13,237 bases of DNA. It comes from Acidobacteriota bacterium (GTDB taxonomy: Bacteria > Acidobacteriota > Vicinamibacteria > Vicinamibacterales > UBA2999). Below, piece after piece: positions 1 through 6,359 of this stretch. The position numbers and the translations under genes are program-made. Location: positions 1 to 13,237 of the forward strand of contig JADZBZ010000228.1 of the NCBI GenBank assembly GCA_020851835.1, in the 5' to 3' direction. The first letter of the stretch is position 1. Each line of letters starts with the position of its first letter. Below the pieces are notes generated by a model. It did no database searches, was not told the DNA's origin, and saw only the letters and a list, made by a program, of their open reading frames with translations.

Positions 1-1056
1 ATTGGCAGCACCGCCCTGCGCATTCACTGTCGCGACGTGGTGAAGGACGAGCCCGACCGCGCGTTGGTCGGCCGGCTGCGCGGCTCGGTCCTGTTGCTCG
101 GCCCACTGCTCGCGCGCCGCGGCCGGGCGCATGTGGCCCCTCCGGGGGGCGACTTCCCGGCGCGCCGGACGATTCGCACGCACCTCGAGGCGCTCACCGC
201 GATGGGCGCCCGCGTCCTGGCCGGGTCCGGCCATCATCTGGAGGCGCCGGATGGCCTGCGTCCGGCGTCCATCTATCTGGACGAGGCGTCGGTGACCGGC
301 ACCGAGACCGCGCTGCTGGCGGCCGCCGCGGCGCCGGGACTCTCCGAGATCCGTCATGCCGCCTGCGAACCGCACGTCGTGGAACTCTGCGAGTTCCTGC
401 GCGCGATGGGCGTGGGCGTGACCGGAGAGGGCTCGCATACGATACGCGTGGAAGGCGGACGCAGGCTCTCCGGCGCGGAGAAGCGTCTCGAGGGCGACTA
501 TATCGAGGCGGGAAGCTGGGCGGTGGTCGGGGCGATCACCGGTGGGGAACTGGAGGTAGGCGGAACCCGTCCCGTCGACATGGAAGTGGTCGCCAGCGTC
601 CTGCACAAGCTGCACGTGGACTGCGAGCAGCAAGACGATGTCTTTCGGGTTCGCCCGAGCCGGCTGACGGGCGCCGGTCGCATCACGACCGGACTGTGGC
701 CAGGCTTCCCGAGCGACCTGGTGAGCCTGGTGACGGTGCTCGCCACCCAGGCTGAGGGCGCTACGCTGGTGCACGATTGGCTCTACGAGCTCCGGCTCTT
801 CGCGCTCGAGCAGATGAGCGGGATGGGCGCCGACCTGTTTCTCTGCGACCCGCACCGCATCATCGTGACCGGTCCGCAACGGCTGCGCGGCAAGGTGCTC
901 GACAGCCGCGACATTCGCTCGGGCATGGCCCTCATCGCGGCCGCGCTGGCCGCCGATGGGCAGAGCCGCGTGGAGCCGCTCGAGACCGTGGAACGCGGCT
1001 ACAGCCGGCTCGTGGATCGGTTGCAGGCCCTGGGAGCCGACGTCAGTAAAGTGTGA
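1..1056 (+). CDS. murA: MurA-like UDP-GlcNAc 1-carboxyvinyltransferase, 5'-truncated
   Basis: The frame is open from base 1, so the N-terminus lies outside the window. About 351 codons are visible against roughly 420 for the family, so some 65 residues are missing, including the N-terminal Lys/Asn substrate site. Family role: transfers enolpyruvate from PEP to UDP-GlcNAc, the first committed step of peptidoglycan synthesis, in the cytoplasm. Visible MurA landmarks are RGSVLLLGPLLAR (E. coli Arg91 region), PPGGDFPARR (catalytic loop, Arg120 kept), a GDYIEAGS segment matching the E. coli PDRIETGT segment, FPSD (the Asp305 base), DIRSGMAL (the Arg397 region) and a C-terminal VERGYSRLVDRLQALGAD matching the family end. 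The residue at the E. coli Cys115 position is Asp (codon 151-153). The loop after it is unusual for MurA, so this may be a divergent paralogue rather than the sole housekeeping copy. It converges on the secretin gene. Confidence 0.85.
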   Translation: MGSTALRIHCRDVVKDEPDRALVGRLRGSVLLLGPLLARRGRAHVAPPGGDFPARRTIRTHLEALTAMGARVLAGSGHHLEAPDGLRPASIYLDEASVTGTETALLAAAAAPGLSEIRHAACEPHVVELCEFLRAMGVGVTGEGSHTIRVEGGRRLSGAEKRLEGDYIEAGSWAVVGAITGGELEVGGTRPVDMEVVASVLHKLHVDCEQQDDVFRVRPSRLTGAGRITTGLWPGFPSDLVSLVTVLATQAEGATLVHDWLYELRLFALEQMSGMGADLFLCDPHRIIVTGPQRLRGKVLDSRDIRSGMALIAAALAADGQSRVEPLETVERGYSRLVDRLQALGADVSKV

Positions 1057-1062
1057 CGCGGA

Positions 1063-1112
1063 CCCAGATGGGATGCCCGAGGGCCGCGGATGAACACAGA
1101 GGATCATCTGGG
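1063..1112. terminator. Inverted repeat between convergent murA and secretin genes
   Basis: CCCAGATG (1063-1070) is perfectly repeated in inverted orientation as CATCTGGG (1105-1112), with a 34-nt loop. It occupies most of the 64-bp gap between two converging stop codons (1056 and 1121). The position suits a bidirectional terminator, but there is no T-run on either side and the loop is long, so a canonical intrinsic terminator is not shown. Confidence 0.3.
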
Positions 1113-1120
1113 CAGGCTGT

Positions 1121-3010
1121 TCAGCGGCCAGGCGGTGGGAGTTTGGGCGGGGGCTTGACGGGTGTCGCCGGGCCCGGCGTCTGAGGCATGCCGGGTACCA
1201 GCACGGAGCCGGTGGATGGCGCCACGGCGTCGCCGCCGGAAGGCTGGGCCGGTGGAGGTTGCCCAGGTGGCCGTGCGGGCTGCGACGCAGGGGCGGGCAG
1301 CGGAGGCAGGTCGACGCCGCCCGAGCCGCCGTCGCGGCCGACACGGAATGGCGCCAGGTCGGTTTCGGTCAGGTCCAACACGCGGACGATGCGCGGCGTC
1401 AGCGTGAGCACGATGTCGGTTTCCTGCGTCTCCTTGCGGTTGTAGGCGAACAAACGCCCGATGACCGGCAGGTCGCTCAGGCCGGGCACGCCCGCCAGCG
1501 AGCGCCGCTCCTCGTCTCGAATCAGGCCGGCCAGCAGGTTCGTCTCGCCGTCCTTGAGCCGGATGACGGTGTTGATGGAGCGGTTGCCGAAAGTGGGCAG
1601 GCCGCCGAAGCCGGTTCCCGAAATGCTGCTCAGCTCCACCTTCACGGCCAGCGACACCGCATCGTCGTGGTGGGTGCGAGGCGTGATGTCGATGTTGACG
1701 CCGATGTTCTCGTAGTTGAACGACGTGATGGGCTGCGTCTGCACTCCGCCTGATGCGATGGGCGCGAAGGTGGTCACGGGCACCGGCACGCGCTCGCCGA
1801 ACCTCGCCTGGGCCGACACGCCCTCGCTGGTGCGCAGTTGCGGGTTGGCCAGCACGCGCGTCGCGGTGTCGGTCTTGAGCAGCCGGTAGTAGAGCGCCGG
1901 CAGGCTCGTCAAGTACACGCCCGATTGGGTGAGCGACCGCAGGTCGCGCAGAGTGAGGCCTTCGCGGTTGACGTCGGCCTGTCCGTTGATACCGGTGGGT
2001 GAAGTGCCGGGCGAAGCCAGCTGCAGGCCGAATTCGTTGAGGTGCGTGCGATCGACCTCGAGTAGTTCGACGTCGATGACCACCTCGGGCCGTGCCTTGT
2101 CGAGGGCGGTGATGATGCGGCCGGCGGCGGCCACGCGCTCGGGCGTGTCCTTGATGGTGATGGCGTTGGTCGCCGTCAGCGCCGCGATACGCCGGGCGTC
2201 GACGACGATCCGCAGGATGTCGATGGTCTCCTTGAGATCGGCGTTGCTCAGGTAGAAGGTGCGGACCACCTCTTCCTCGTACTCCCGTCGCTTCGCCTGT
2301 GTGTCGGGAACGATCGTCACGGTGCGCGGCGTCGTCACCCGCCAGAAGTTCCGTGTCGCCGTCGTCAGCGAGGTGAGGGCCTGGTCGAGTGCGGTGTTTC
2401 GCAAGTCGATGGACACCACCTGATCGCGGTACGTGGAATCGAAAGCGACGCTCAATCCGGCGAACTTGCCGACGGCCGAGAACACGTCACGCGCGCTTGC
2501 GTCGCGGAAGACCAACGACTCGGGCAGTGTCACGTCGGGCGGCAAATCGGCGCCGGGCAGCGGTGCGCTGAGGCTGTCGTCGATGAGCGCCTCGAGGCGG
2601 GTCTTGCCATCTTCGCGGACGGTGACCTGGTTGCGCAGTTGTGTCCGCAGATGGCGCAACTCGGTCTGGATGTCGCCGTTGGCCGGGTTCAACTCCGACG
2701 CAATCTGGTACTCGATCAACGCCTCCTCGGGCCGACCCGTGGCGGCGAGACGGCGGCCACTGGCGAAATGATCCTGGGAGGCGCGCATCCGGGCCCGTTC
2801 GAGGCCCAGCCGGGCGTTGCGGTTGTCCGGGTCCTGGCGCAGCACACGGGTGTAATCCGCAACGGCGCTGTCGTAATCCTGGCGGGTCTCGGCGTTGCGG
2901 GCGTTGGTGAGCGCGCGCGAGGAGGCGCAGGCCGCCAGCGTCAGCGCCGTGAGGACGGCGAGGGCAGCGGCGGCGCGCCTACTGAGAAGGGGTGCCATTG
3001 GTGACGACAT
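1121..3010 (-). CDS. TPR-secretin lipoprotein (GspD/PilQ-type outer-membrane pore)
   Basis: This 629-aa protein is a probable outer-membrane secretin. Residues 5-28 form a lipoprotein signal with lipobox LAAC (Cys28). Residues 31-125 hold two or three TPR-like helix pairs. Residues about 165-236 look like an STN (secretin/TonB N-terminal) domain and 248-318 like a NolW/N-domain ring. Residues about 365-545 are the secretin barrel, with the hallmark VPGLSDLPVIGRLF at 508-521. The tail (556-629) is rich in Pro and Gly. Secretins form the outer-membrane channels of type II/III secretion and type IV pili. No other such subunits are in the window, so the machine it serves is unknown. The ATG at 3010 has GGGG four bases upstream and overlaps the lolA end by 32 bp, which suggests translational coupling. 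An ATG four codons later is a weaker alternative. Last gene of a probable M61-lolA-secretin operon. Confidence 0.88.
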   Translation of the reverse strand: MSSPMAPLLSRRAAAALAVLTALTLAACASSRALTNARNAETRQDYDSAVADYTRVLRQDPDNRNARLGLERARMRASQDHFASGRRLAATGRPEEALIEYQIASELNPANGDIQTELRHLRTQLRNQVTVREDGKTRLEALIDDSLSAPLPGADLPPDVTLPESLVFRDASARDVFSAVGKFAGLSVAFDSTYRDQVVSIDLRNTALDQALTSLTTATRNFWRVTTPRTVTIVPDTQAKRREYEEEVVRTFYLSNADLKETIDILRIVVDARRIAALTATNAITIKDTPERVAAAGRIITALDKARPEVVIDVELLEVDRTHLNEFGLQLASPGTSPTGINGQADVNREGLTLRDLRSLTQSGVYLTSLPALYYRLLKTDTATRVLANPQLRTSEGVSAQARFGERVPVPVTTFAPIASGGVQTQPITSFNYENIGVNIDITPRTHHDDAVSLAVKVELSSISGTGFGGLPTFGNRSINTVIRLKDGETNLLAGLIRDEERRSLAGVPGLSDLPVIGRLFAYNRKETQETDIVLTLTPRIVRVLDLTETDLAPFRVGRDGGSGGVDLPPLPAPASQPARPPGQPPPAQPSGGDAVAPSTGSVLVPGMPQTPGPATPVKPPPKLPPPGR

Positions 3011-3644
3011 CGACCCCGCGCGGAATAAGGAACCGGAACGTGTTATCGGGCACTCCGCGATTTTCCTTCAGATTCGAGAATGCGAAACTCGACCGTCCGC
3101 CGTTGCGGTCCACGGCGACCAGATGGCGAATCTGGAGCGAGTTGGCGTCCACGCCTATGCCGAACCACTCGTAGTCGGGGTCGGGGGACCGGGGTACCAG
3201 CTTGAGCGTCACCAGACCGTCGGCGGCGCCCGGCAGCGGAGCGAAACTGGCTGTGAAGTCACTGCCGATGTCGGCCCGTCCGGCCAGGAACAGGGCCGGT
3301 GTGGTCCCCTCGCCGGGACCGGGCGCGGGGCTCACAATCACCTGCTTGTCGGCAACCAGATAGCTGTAGATTCGCACGCCGTCCGAGACGAATTCCTTGC
3401 GTTCGGGTTTGGTGTAGACGAAGCGGAACCGGCCCGGCTGTTTCACCGTCAGCGTGCCGCTCTCGGTGGTCCGTGTGCGGAGGATTCCGCCCTCGTAGGT
3501 CTGGACGAAGCGGCCCTCGAAGTCCTTGATGATGGCGTAACGCGCCTGGACCCTCGTCGCCAGCGCGGCTGCGTCTGACAACTGGGCCGGTGCCACCGCC
3601 GGCAGGGCCACGAGTCCAGCCAGGACGAGCGGGAGGGAGCGCAT
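2979..3644 (-). CDS. lolA: Outer-membrane lipoprotein carrier protein LolA
   Basis: Family role: periplasmic chaperone that accepts outer-membrane lipoproteins from the inner-membrane Lol ABC transporter and carries them to the outer membrane. From the ATG at 3644 the product is 221 aa, close to the usual size. A signal peptide (MRSLPLVLAGLVALPAVAPA) is followed by the typical LolA order: an N-terminal helix, FEGRFVQTY, GTLTVKQPGRFRFVYTKPE, VSDGVRIYSYL, and a C-terminal PDNTFRFLIPRGVDVV that is characteristic of the family. A TTG three codons upstream (3653) is in frame, but the ATG gives a cleaner signal peptide and has GAGGGG just upstream. The gene starts 69 bp after the M61 peptidase stop and its 3' end overlaps the secretin start by 32 bp. 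Confidence 0.9.
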   Translation of the reverse strand: MRSLPLVLAGLVALPAVAPAQLSDAAALATRVQARYAIIKDFEGRFVQTYEGGILRTRTTESGTLTVKQPGRFRFVYTKPERKEFVSDGVRIYSYLVADKQVIVSPAPGPGEGTTPALFLAGRADIGSDFTASFAPLPGAADGLVTLKLVPRSPDPDYEWFGIGVDANSLQIRHLVAVDRNGGRSSFAFSNLKENRGVPDNTFRFLIPRGVDVVTNGTPSQ

Positions 3645-3713
3645 GCCCCTCAACCATAGCAGGTTCGCCCGGCCGGCGCGGTGGGGCCGGGAATGGGCAT
3701 TCCGATGCAGCGT

Positions 3714-5315
3714 CTAAGGGTTCCGCTCCGCGACCTGCGCCTCCCAGTGGCTTCGCTGCTCCGGTGTGGCATCCGGGCGGACCTCCAGCCGCCACACTGC
3801 CGCGGGGTCGTCGCTGGTAACGGCCGCGAAGCGGAGTCCGAACCAATCGAGGGCCTCTTGGTAGTCCAACTCCTCGGTCGACGCCAGCGTTCGCTGGAAG
3901 AACGTGTTCAGGTTCGCTCCCGTCACTTCTTCCGCGGTCTCCTGGAACTGCTCCGGCGTGAAGCCGCGTTCGCCGCCATAGCGCTGGTAGGCCAGGCGCA
4001 TCACGTCACCCAGTCCCTTCCTCCCATCGGTCAGGCGCTGGATGCGAGCGTCCAGCACGAAGCCCACCACCGGCCCCTTCACGTAGTAGCTGATCCGCGT
4101 CTCGGGATCCTGCCCCACCCCGGAGCCGCCCCCGCTCCAGACATCCAGCGAAGACTGATTGAGCGTCTGCAGGAGCCGTCCCGGTGAGGTCTGCAGCTGG
4201 CGGATATGGCCCGAAAGGGCCGAGAGGTAATGCTCGGGACTGCCAAGCCCAGAGCGGGTGACCATGAGCTCGCCAAAGTAGCTGGTCAGCCCTTCGGAGA
4301 TCCAGAGGCTGGTCGTGCTCGGCGGGTTCTCGTAGTCGAACGGTCCCAACTCGACGGGCCGCAGCCGCTTCACGTTGAAGGCATGGAAGTACTCGTGGCT
4401 CACGAAGGCGAGCCAACCCAGGTAGGCCTCGGGCGTCTGGGTGCGATCCAAGCTGGAAGTGAGCATGGTCGAGCTCTTGTGGTCCAGGCCTCCGCCACCC
4501 CGGCGGAAGACGTTGAGAAAGACGTAGCGCTTGTAGGGGATGTCGGCCCAGAAGCGATAGGTCTGCTGAACGATGCGCTGCAGGTCGCGCGCCGCCGCGG
4601 CTCCGTCGAAGTCGCCCACCTGGCCCATGTCGACCAGGTAATGGGGTGTGCCGGCCACCGTGAACGTGTGCACCAACAGTTCGCCGGCCGCGATGGGAGA
4701 GTCCACCAGCTCGTCGAAGTCAGCCGCCATCCAGTGATTGGGTATGCGGTCCGGTGCGGGGTCGAGCGAGGTCATGGCGCTCCAACCTGCCGGCAGCTCC
4801 AGGTGTACCTCGTGGGGCCGCTTCGCCTTCTCCACCAGCGTCATGAAGCTGGGAGCGCCATTCAGCGTCCAGAGGTCCTCCCCCACGTAGTTGGCCGTGA
4901 CGAACCCCCGGTCGCACGTGATCCGGTAGGTCAGCACCACCGTCGGGCTGCTCTTGGTCTCGATCCTCCAGCGGTTGCCCGTGGGCTGCTGCACCTGGAG
5001 GGCCGTGCCGTCCGGCGTGTGTGCGCCCAGGTCGTGCACGTTGCCGGCGTAGTTTTCGACCTCGTAGTACCCGGGGGACCAGACCGGCAGCATCATCTCG
5101 ATGGACGCGTGGCCGCTCGTGGGCACCACCGCCGTCACCTCGGCCACGTGTGTCGCCGGTTCGGGCGCCCGCAGGGTGTAGACGATGGGGTCGAGCCTGG
5201 CCTGGCGCGTGGCGGACGGTACCGCAGGCAGACAGGTGGCCGCGGTGCTCGCGAGCACCAGCGCCACCAGAACGATGGCGCGCAGGGGAGACGCCTTCCC
5301 GGCCGTGAGTCTCAT
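3714..5315 (-). CDS. Exported M61-family metallopeptidase (glycyl-aminopeptidase-like)
   Basis: 533 aa. Residues 1 to about 35 form a signal peptide with a hydrophobic core (LRAIVLVALVLASTAA), so the enzyme acts in the periplasm or outside. The N-terminal beta domain (about 40-230) includes LPVWSPGYYEVENYAGNV, typical of M61. The catalytic domain has GGLDHKSS (275-282), the zinc site HEYFH (307-311, HExxH) and WISEGLTSYFGEL, whose Glu341 is the expected third ligand. Many M61 enzymes carry a PDZ domain after the peptidase domain. Here the protein stops about 45 residues after the EELDYQEAL segment (481-489), so PDZ appears absent. Family members cleave N-terminal Gly or Ala; the substrate here is unknown. 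It is first in the minus-strand operon and is preceded by a recognisable promoter. GAGG lies nine bases before the ATG. Confidence 0.88.
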   Translation of the reverse strand: MRLTAGKASPLRAIVLVALVLASTAATCLPAVPSATRQARLDPIVYTLRAPEPATHVAEVTAVVPTSGHASIEMMLPVWSPGYYEVENYAGNVHDLGAHTPDGTALQVQQPTGNRWRIETKSSPTVVLTYRITCDRGFVTANYVGEDLWTLNGAPSFMTLVEKAKRPHEVHLELPAGWSAMTSLDPAPDRIPNHWMAADFDELVDSPIAAGELLVHTFTVAGTPHYLVDMGQVGDFDGAAAARDLQRIVQQTYRFWADIPYKRYVFLNVFRRGGGGLDHKSSTMLTSSLDRTQTPEAYLGWLAFVSHEYFHAFNVKRLRPVELGPFDYENPPSTTSLWISEGLTSYFGELMVTRSGLGSPEHYLSALSGHIRQLQTSPGRLLQTLNQSSLDVWSGGGSGVGQDPETRISYYVKGPVVGFVLDARIQRLTDGRKGLGDVMRLAYQRYGGERGFTPEQFQETAEEVTGANLNTFFQRTLASTEELDYQEALDWFGLRFAAVTSDDPAAVWRLEVRPDATPEQRSHWEAQVAERNP

Positions 5316-5336
5316 GGTCGAATGCCTCGAAGGCGG

Positions 5337-5365
5337 ATTCTCCGTTCACCGCCGGGTGACGTCAA
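5337..5365 (-). promoter_or_regulatory. Sigma-70-like promoter for the M61-lolA-secretin operon
   Basis: Read on the minus strand, TTGACG (5365-5360, 5/6 to consensus) is separated by exactly 17 bp from GAGAAT (5342-5337, 4/6). Transcription would begin near 5330, leaving a leader of about 15 nt before the ATG at 5315. The spacing and position support a real promoter, but no experiment is available. Confidence 0.55.
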
Positions 5366-5370
5366 GCCGG
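5352..5370. promoter_or_regulatory. TGACGTCA palindrome, possible operator in a divergent promoter region
   Basis: TGACGTCA (5357-5364) is a perfect 8-bp palindrome flanked by CCGG on each side (5352-5355 and 5367-5370, off symmetry by one base). It overlaps the -35 element of the M61 promoter and lies 38 bp upstream of the cys -10 box. A repressor bound here would block the minus-strand promoter. The cognate regulator is not visible in the window and no family is assigned. Confidence 0.3.
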
Positions 5371-5401
5371 AACCCACGCCGCGCCCTCATGGGCGGCGGG
5401 C

Positions 5402-5407
5402 TACAAT
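5402..5407 (+). promoter_or_regulatory. -10 box (TACAAT) upstream of the cys operon
   Basis: TACAAT matches the TATAAT consensus at 5/6 positions. The next ATG (5416) begins 9 bases after its end, where transcription would be expected to start, so the mRNA would be leaderless or nearly so. No convincing -35 is seen 16-18 bp upstream. It belongs to the cysD-cysNC-tauE transcript by position. Confidence 0.45.
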
Positions 5408-5415
5408 CACCTGCT

Positions 5416-5469
5416 ATGTCTCGGGCACGCCCCACCGACCGCGTCTCCATGACGCCGCCGATCGTGTAA
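5416..5469 (+). CDS. 17-residue leader ORF overlapping the cysD start
   Basis: An 18-codon frame (MSRARPTDRVSMTPPIV plus stop) begins at the ATG immediately after the TACAAT box. Its TAA (5467-5469) shares a base with the cysD ATG (5469-5471), forming TAATG. cysD has no Shine-Dalgarno sequence of its own, so ribosomes finishing this peptide could reinitiate on cysD. The peptide has no cysteine, so it does not look like a Cys-codon attenuator. Its existence as a translated product is inferred from position only. Confidence 0.4.
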   Translation: MSRARPTDRVSMTPPIV

Positions 5470-6359
5470 TGGCCTTCGACGTCCTCGAATCCGAGAGCAT
5501 CGAGATCCTGCGCGAGGGCGTCGCGGCGGCCGAGCGTCCGGTGCTGATGTATTCCATCGGCAAGGACTCGTCGGTGCTGCTGCACCTGGCGCGCAAGGCT
5601 TTCCATCCCGCGCCGTTGCCGTTTCCGCTCCTGCACGTGGACACCACCTGGAAGTTCCGGGAGATGTACGCCCACCGCGAGCGCATGGTGCGGGAATCGG
5701 GCGCGCGCCTCATCGTCCATCGCAACGAGGCGGGACTGGCCGCCGGTGTCAACCCGTTCACGCACGGGTCGAGCTACTACACGGATGTCATGAAGACCGA
5801 GGCGCTCCGCCAGGCGCTCGATGCCCATGGCTTCGACGTCATTTTCGGCGGGGCGCGGCGCGACGAGGAGGCATCCCGAGCCAAGGAGCGGGTGTGCTCG
5901 TTCCGCTCCGAGGGCCACCGCTGGGACCCGAAGGCGCAGCGTCCCGAGCTGTGGGCCATCTACAACCTGCGCATCCGGCGCGGCGAGAGCATCCGCGTGT
6001 TCCCGCTCTCCAACTGGACCGAGCTCGACATCTGGCGGTACATCGAGCGCGAGTCGATCCCGATCGTGCCGCTGTATTTCGCCGCGGAGCGTCCGGTCGT
6101 GGAGCGCGCCGGGACGCTGCTCATGGTCGACGACGAGCGGTTTCCTCTGGCGCCCGGCGAGGAGCCTCAGCGTCGGGTGGTACGGTTTCGCACGCTCGGC
6201 TGCTACCCGCTGAGCGGCGCCATCGAGAGCCGCGCCACGACGCTGGCCGAGATCGTGGCCGAAACCTCCGCCGCCTCCGCCTCGGAACGGCAGGGACGCC
6301 TCATCGACCTCGACCAGCCGGCCTCGATGGAGAAGAAGAAGCGGGAGGGCTACTTCTGA
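5469..6359 (+). CDS. cysD: Sulfate adenylyltransferase subunit 2 (CysD)
   Basis: 296 aa, close to the 302 aa of E. coli CysD and closely similar throughout. It is the ATP-pyrophosphatase subunit of ATP sulfurylase, forming adenosine 5'-phosphosulfate from ATP and sulfate with GTP-driven CysN. Seen: PP-loop SIGKDSS (29-35), FPLLHVDT, FGGARRDEE (126-134), SRAKER, RVFPLSNWTELDIWRYI, VRFRTLGCYPL and the conserved C-terminus ending KKREGYF. The ATG at 5469 is the only sensible start. The frame stays open for more than 1.2 kb upstream, but that is antisense to the M61 gene. The first glutamate-rich helix (LESESIEI) aligns with E. coli residues starting about eight further in. The stop (6357-6359) overlaps the proposed CTG start of cysNC. 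Confidence 0.96.
   Translation: MAFDVLESESIEILREGVAAAERPVLMYSIGKDSSVLLHLARKAFHPAPLPFPLLHVDTTWKFREMYAHRERMVRESGARLIVHRNEAGLAAGVNPFTHGSSYYTDVMKTEALRQALDAHGFDVIFGGARRDEEASRAKERVCSFRSEGHRWDPKAQRPELWAIYNLRIRRGESIRVFPLSNWTELDIWRYIERESIPIVPLYFAAERPVVERAGTLLMVDDERFPLAPGEEPQRRVVRFRTLGCYPLSGAIESRATTLAEIVAETSAASASERQGRLIDLDQPASMEKKKREGYF
6343..6348 (+). promoter_or_regulatory. Ribosome binding site deciding the CTG start of cysNC
   Basis: GGGAGG lies inside the last codons of cysD, seven bases before the CTG at 6356. This is optimal Shine-Dalgarno placement and is the main sequence support for starting cysNC at a CTG codon, because no ATG, GTG or TTG is available nearby in frame. Confidence 0.6.

Noticed and set aside
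1162..3004. Several plus-strand open frames opposite the secretin gene
   Set aside because: They are rich in Arg, Gly and Ala, show no domain, signal peptide or ribosome site, and are explained as shadows of the secretin coding strand.
3259..3846. Minus-strand frame across the lolA/M61 junction
   Set aside because: It overlaps both well-supported genes in another frame and has shadow-like Pro/Gly/Arg composition.
4206..5468. In-frame upstream extension of cysD by more than 400 codons
   Set aside because: It runs antisense through the M61 gene, has no Shine-Dalgarno sequence or recognisable domain, and CysD proteins begin near the ATG at 5469. Long open antisense frames are expected at this GC content.
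5894..6355. GTG start at 5894 for the CysNC frame
   Set aside because: It would place about 150 non-homologous residues, read out of frame through cysD, in front of the CysN P-loop. The homologous part begins at SASLLRLITCGS.
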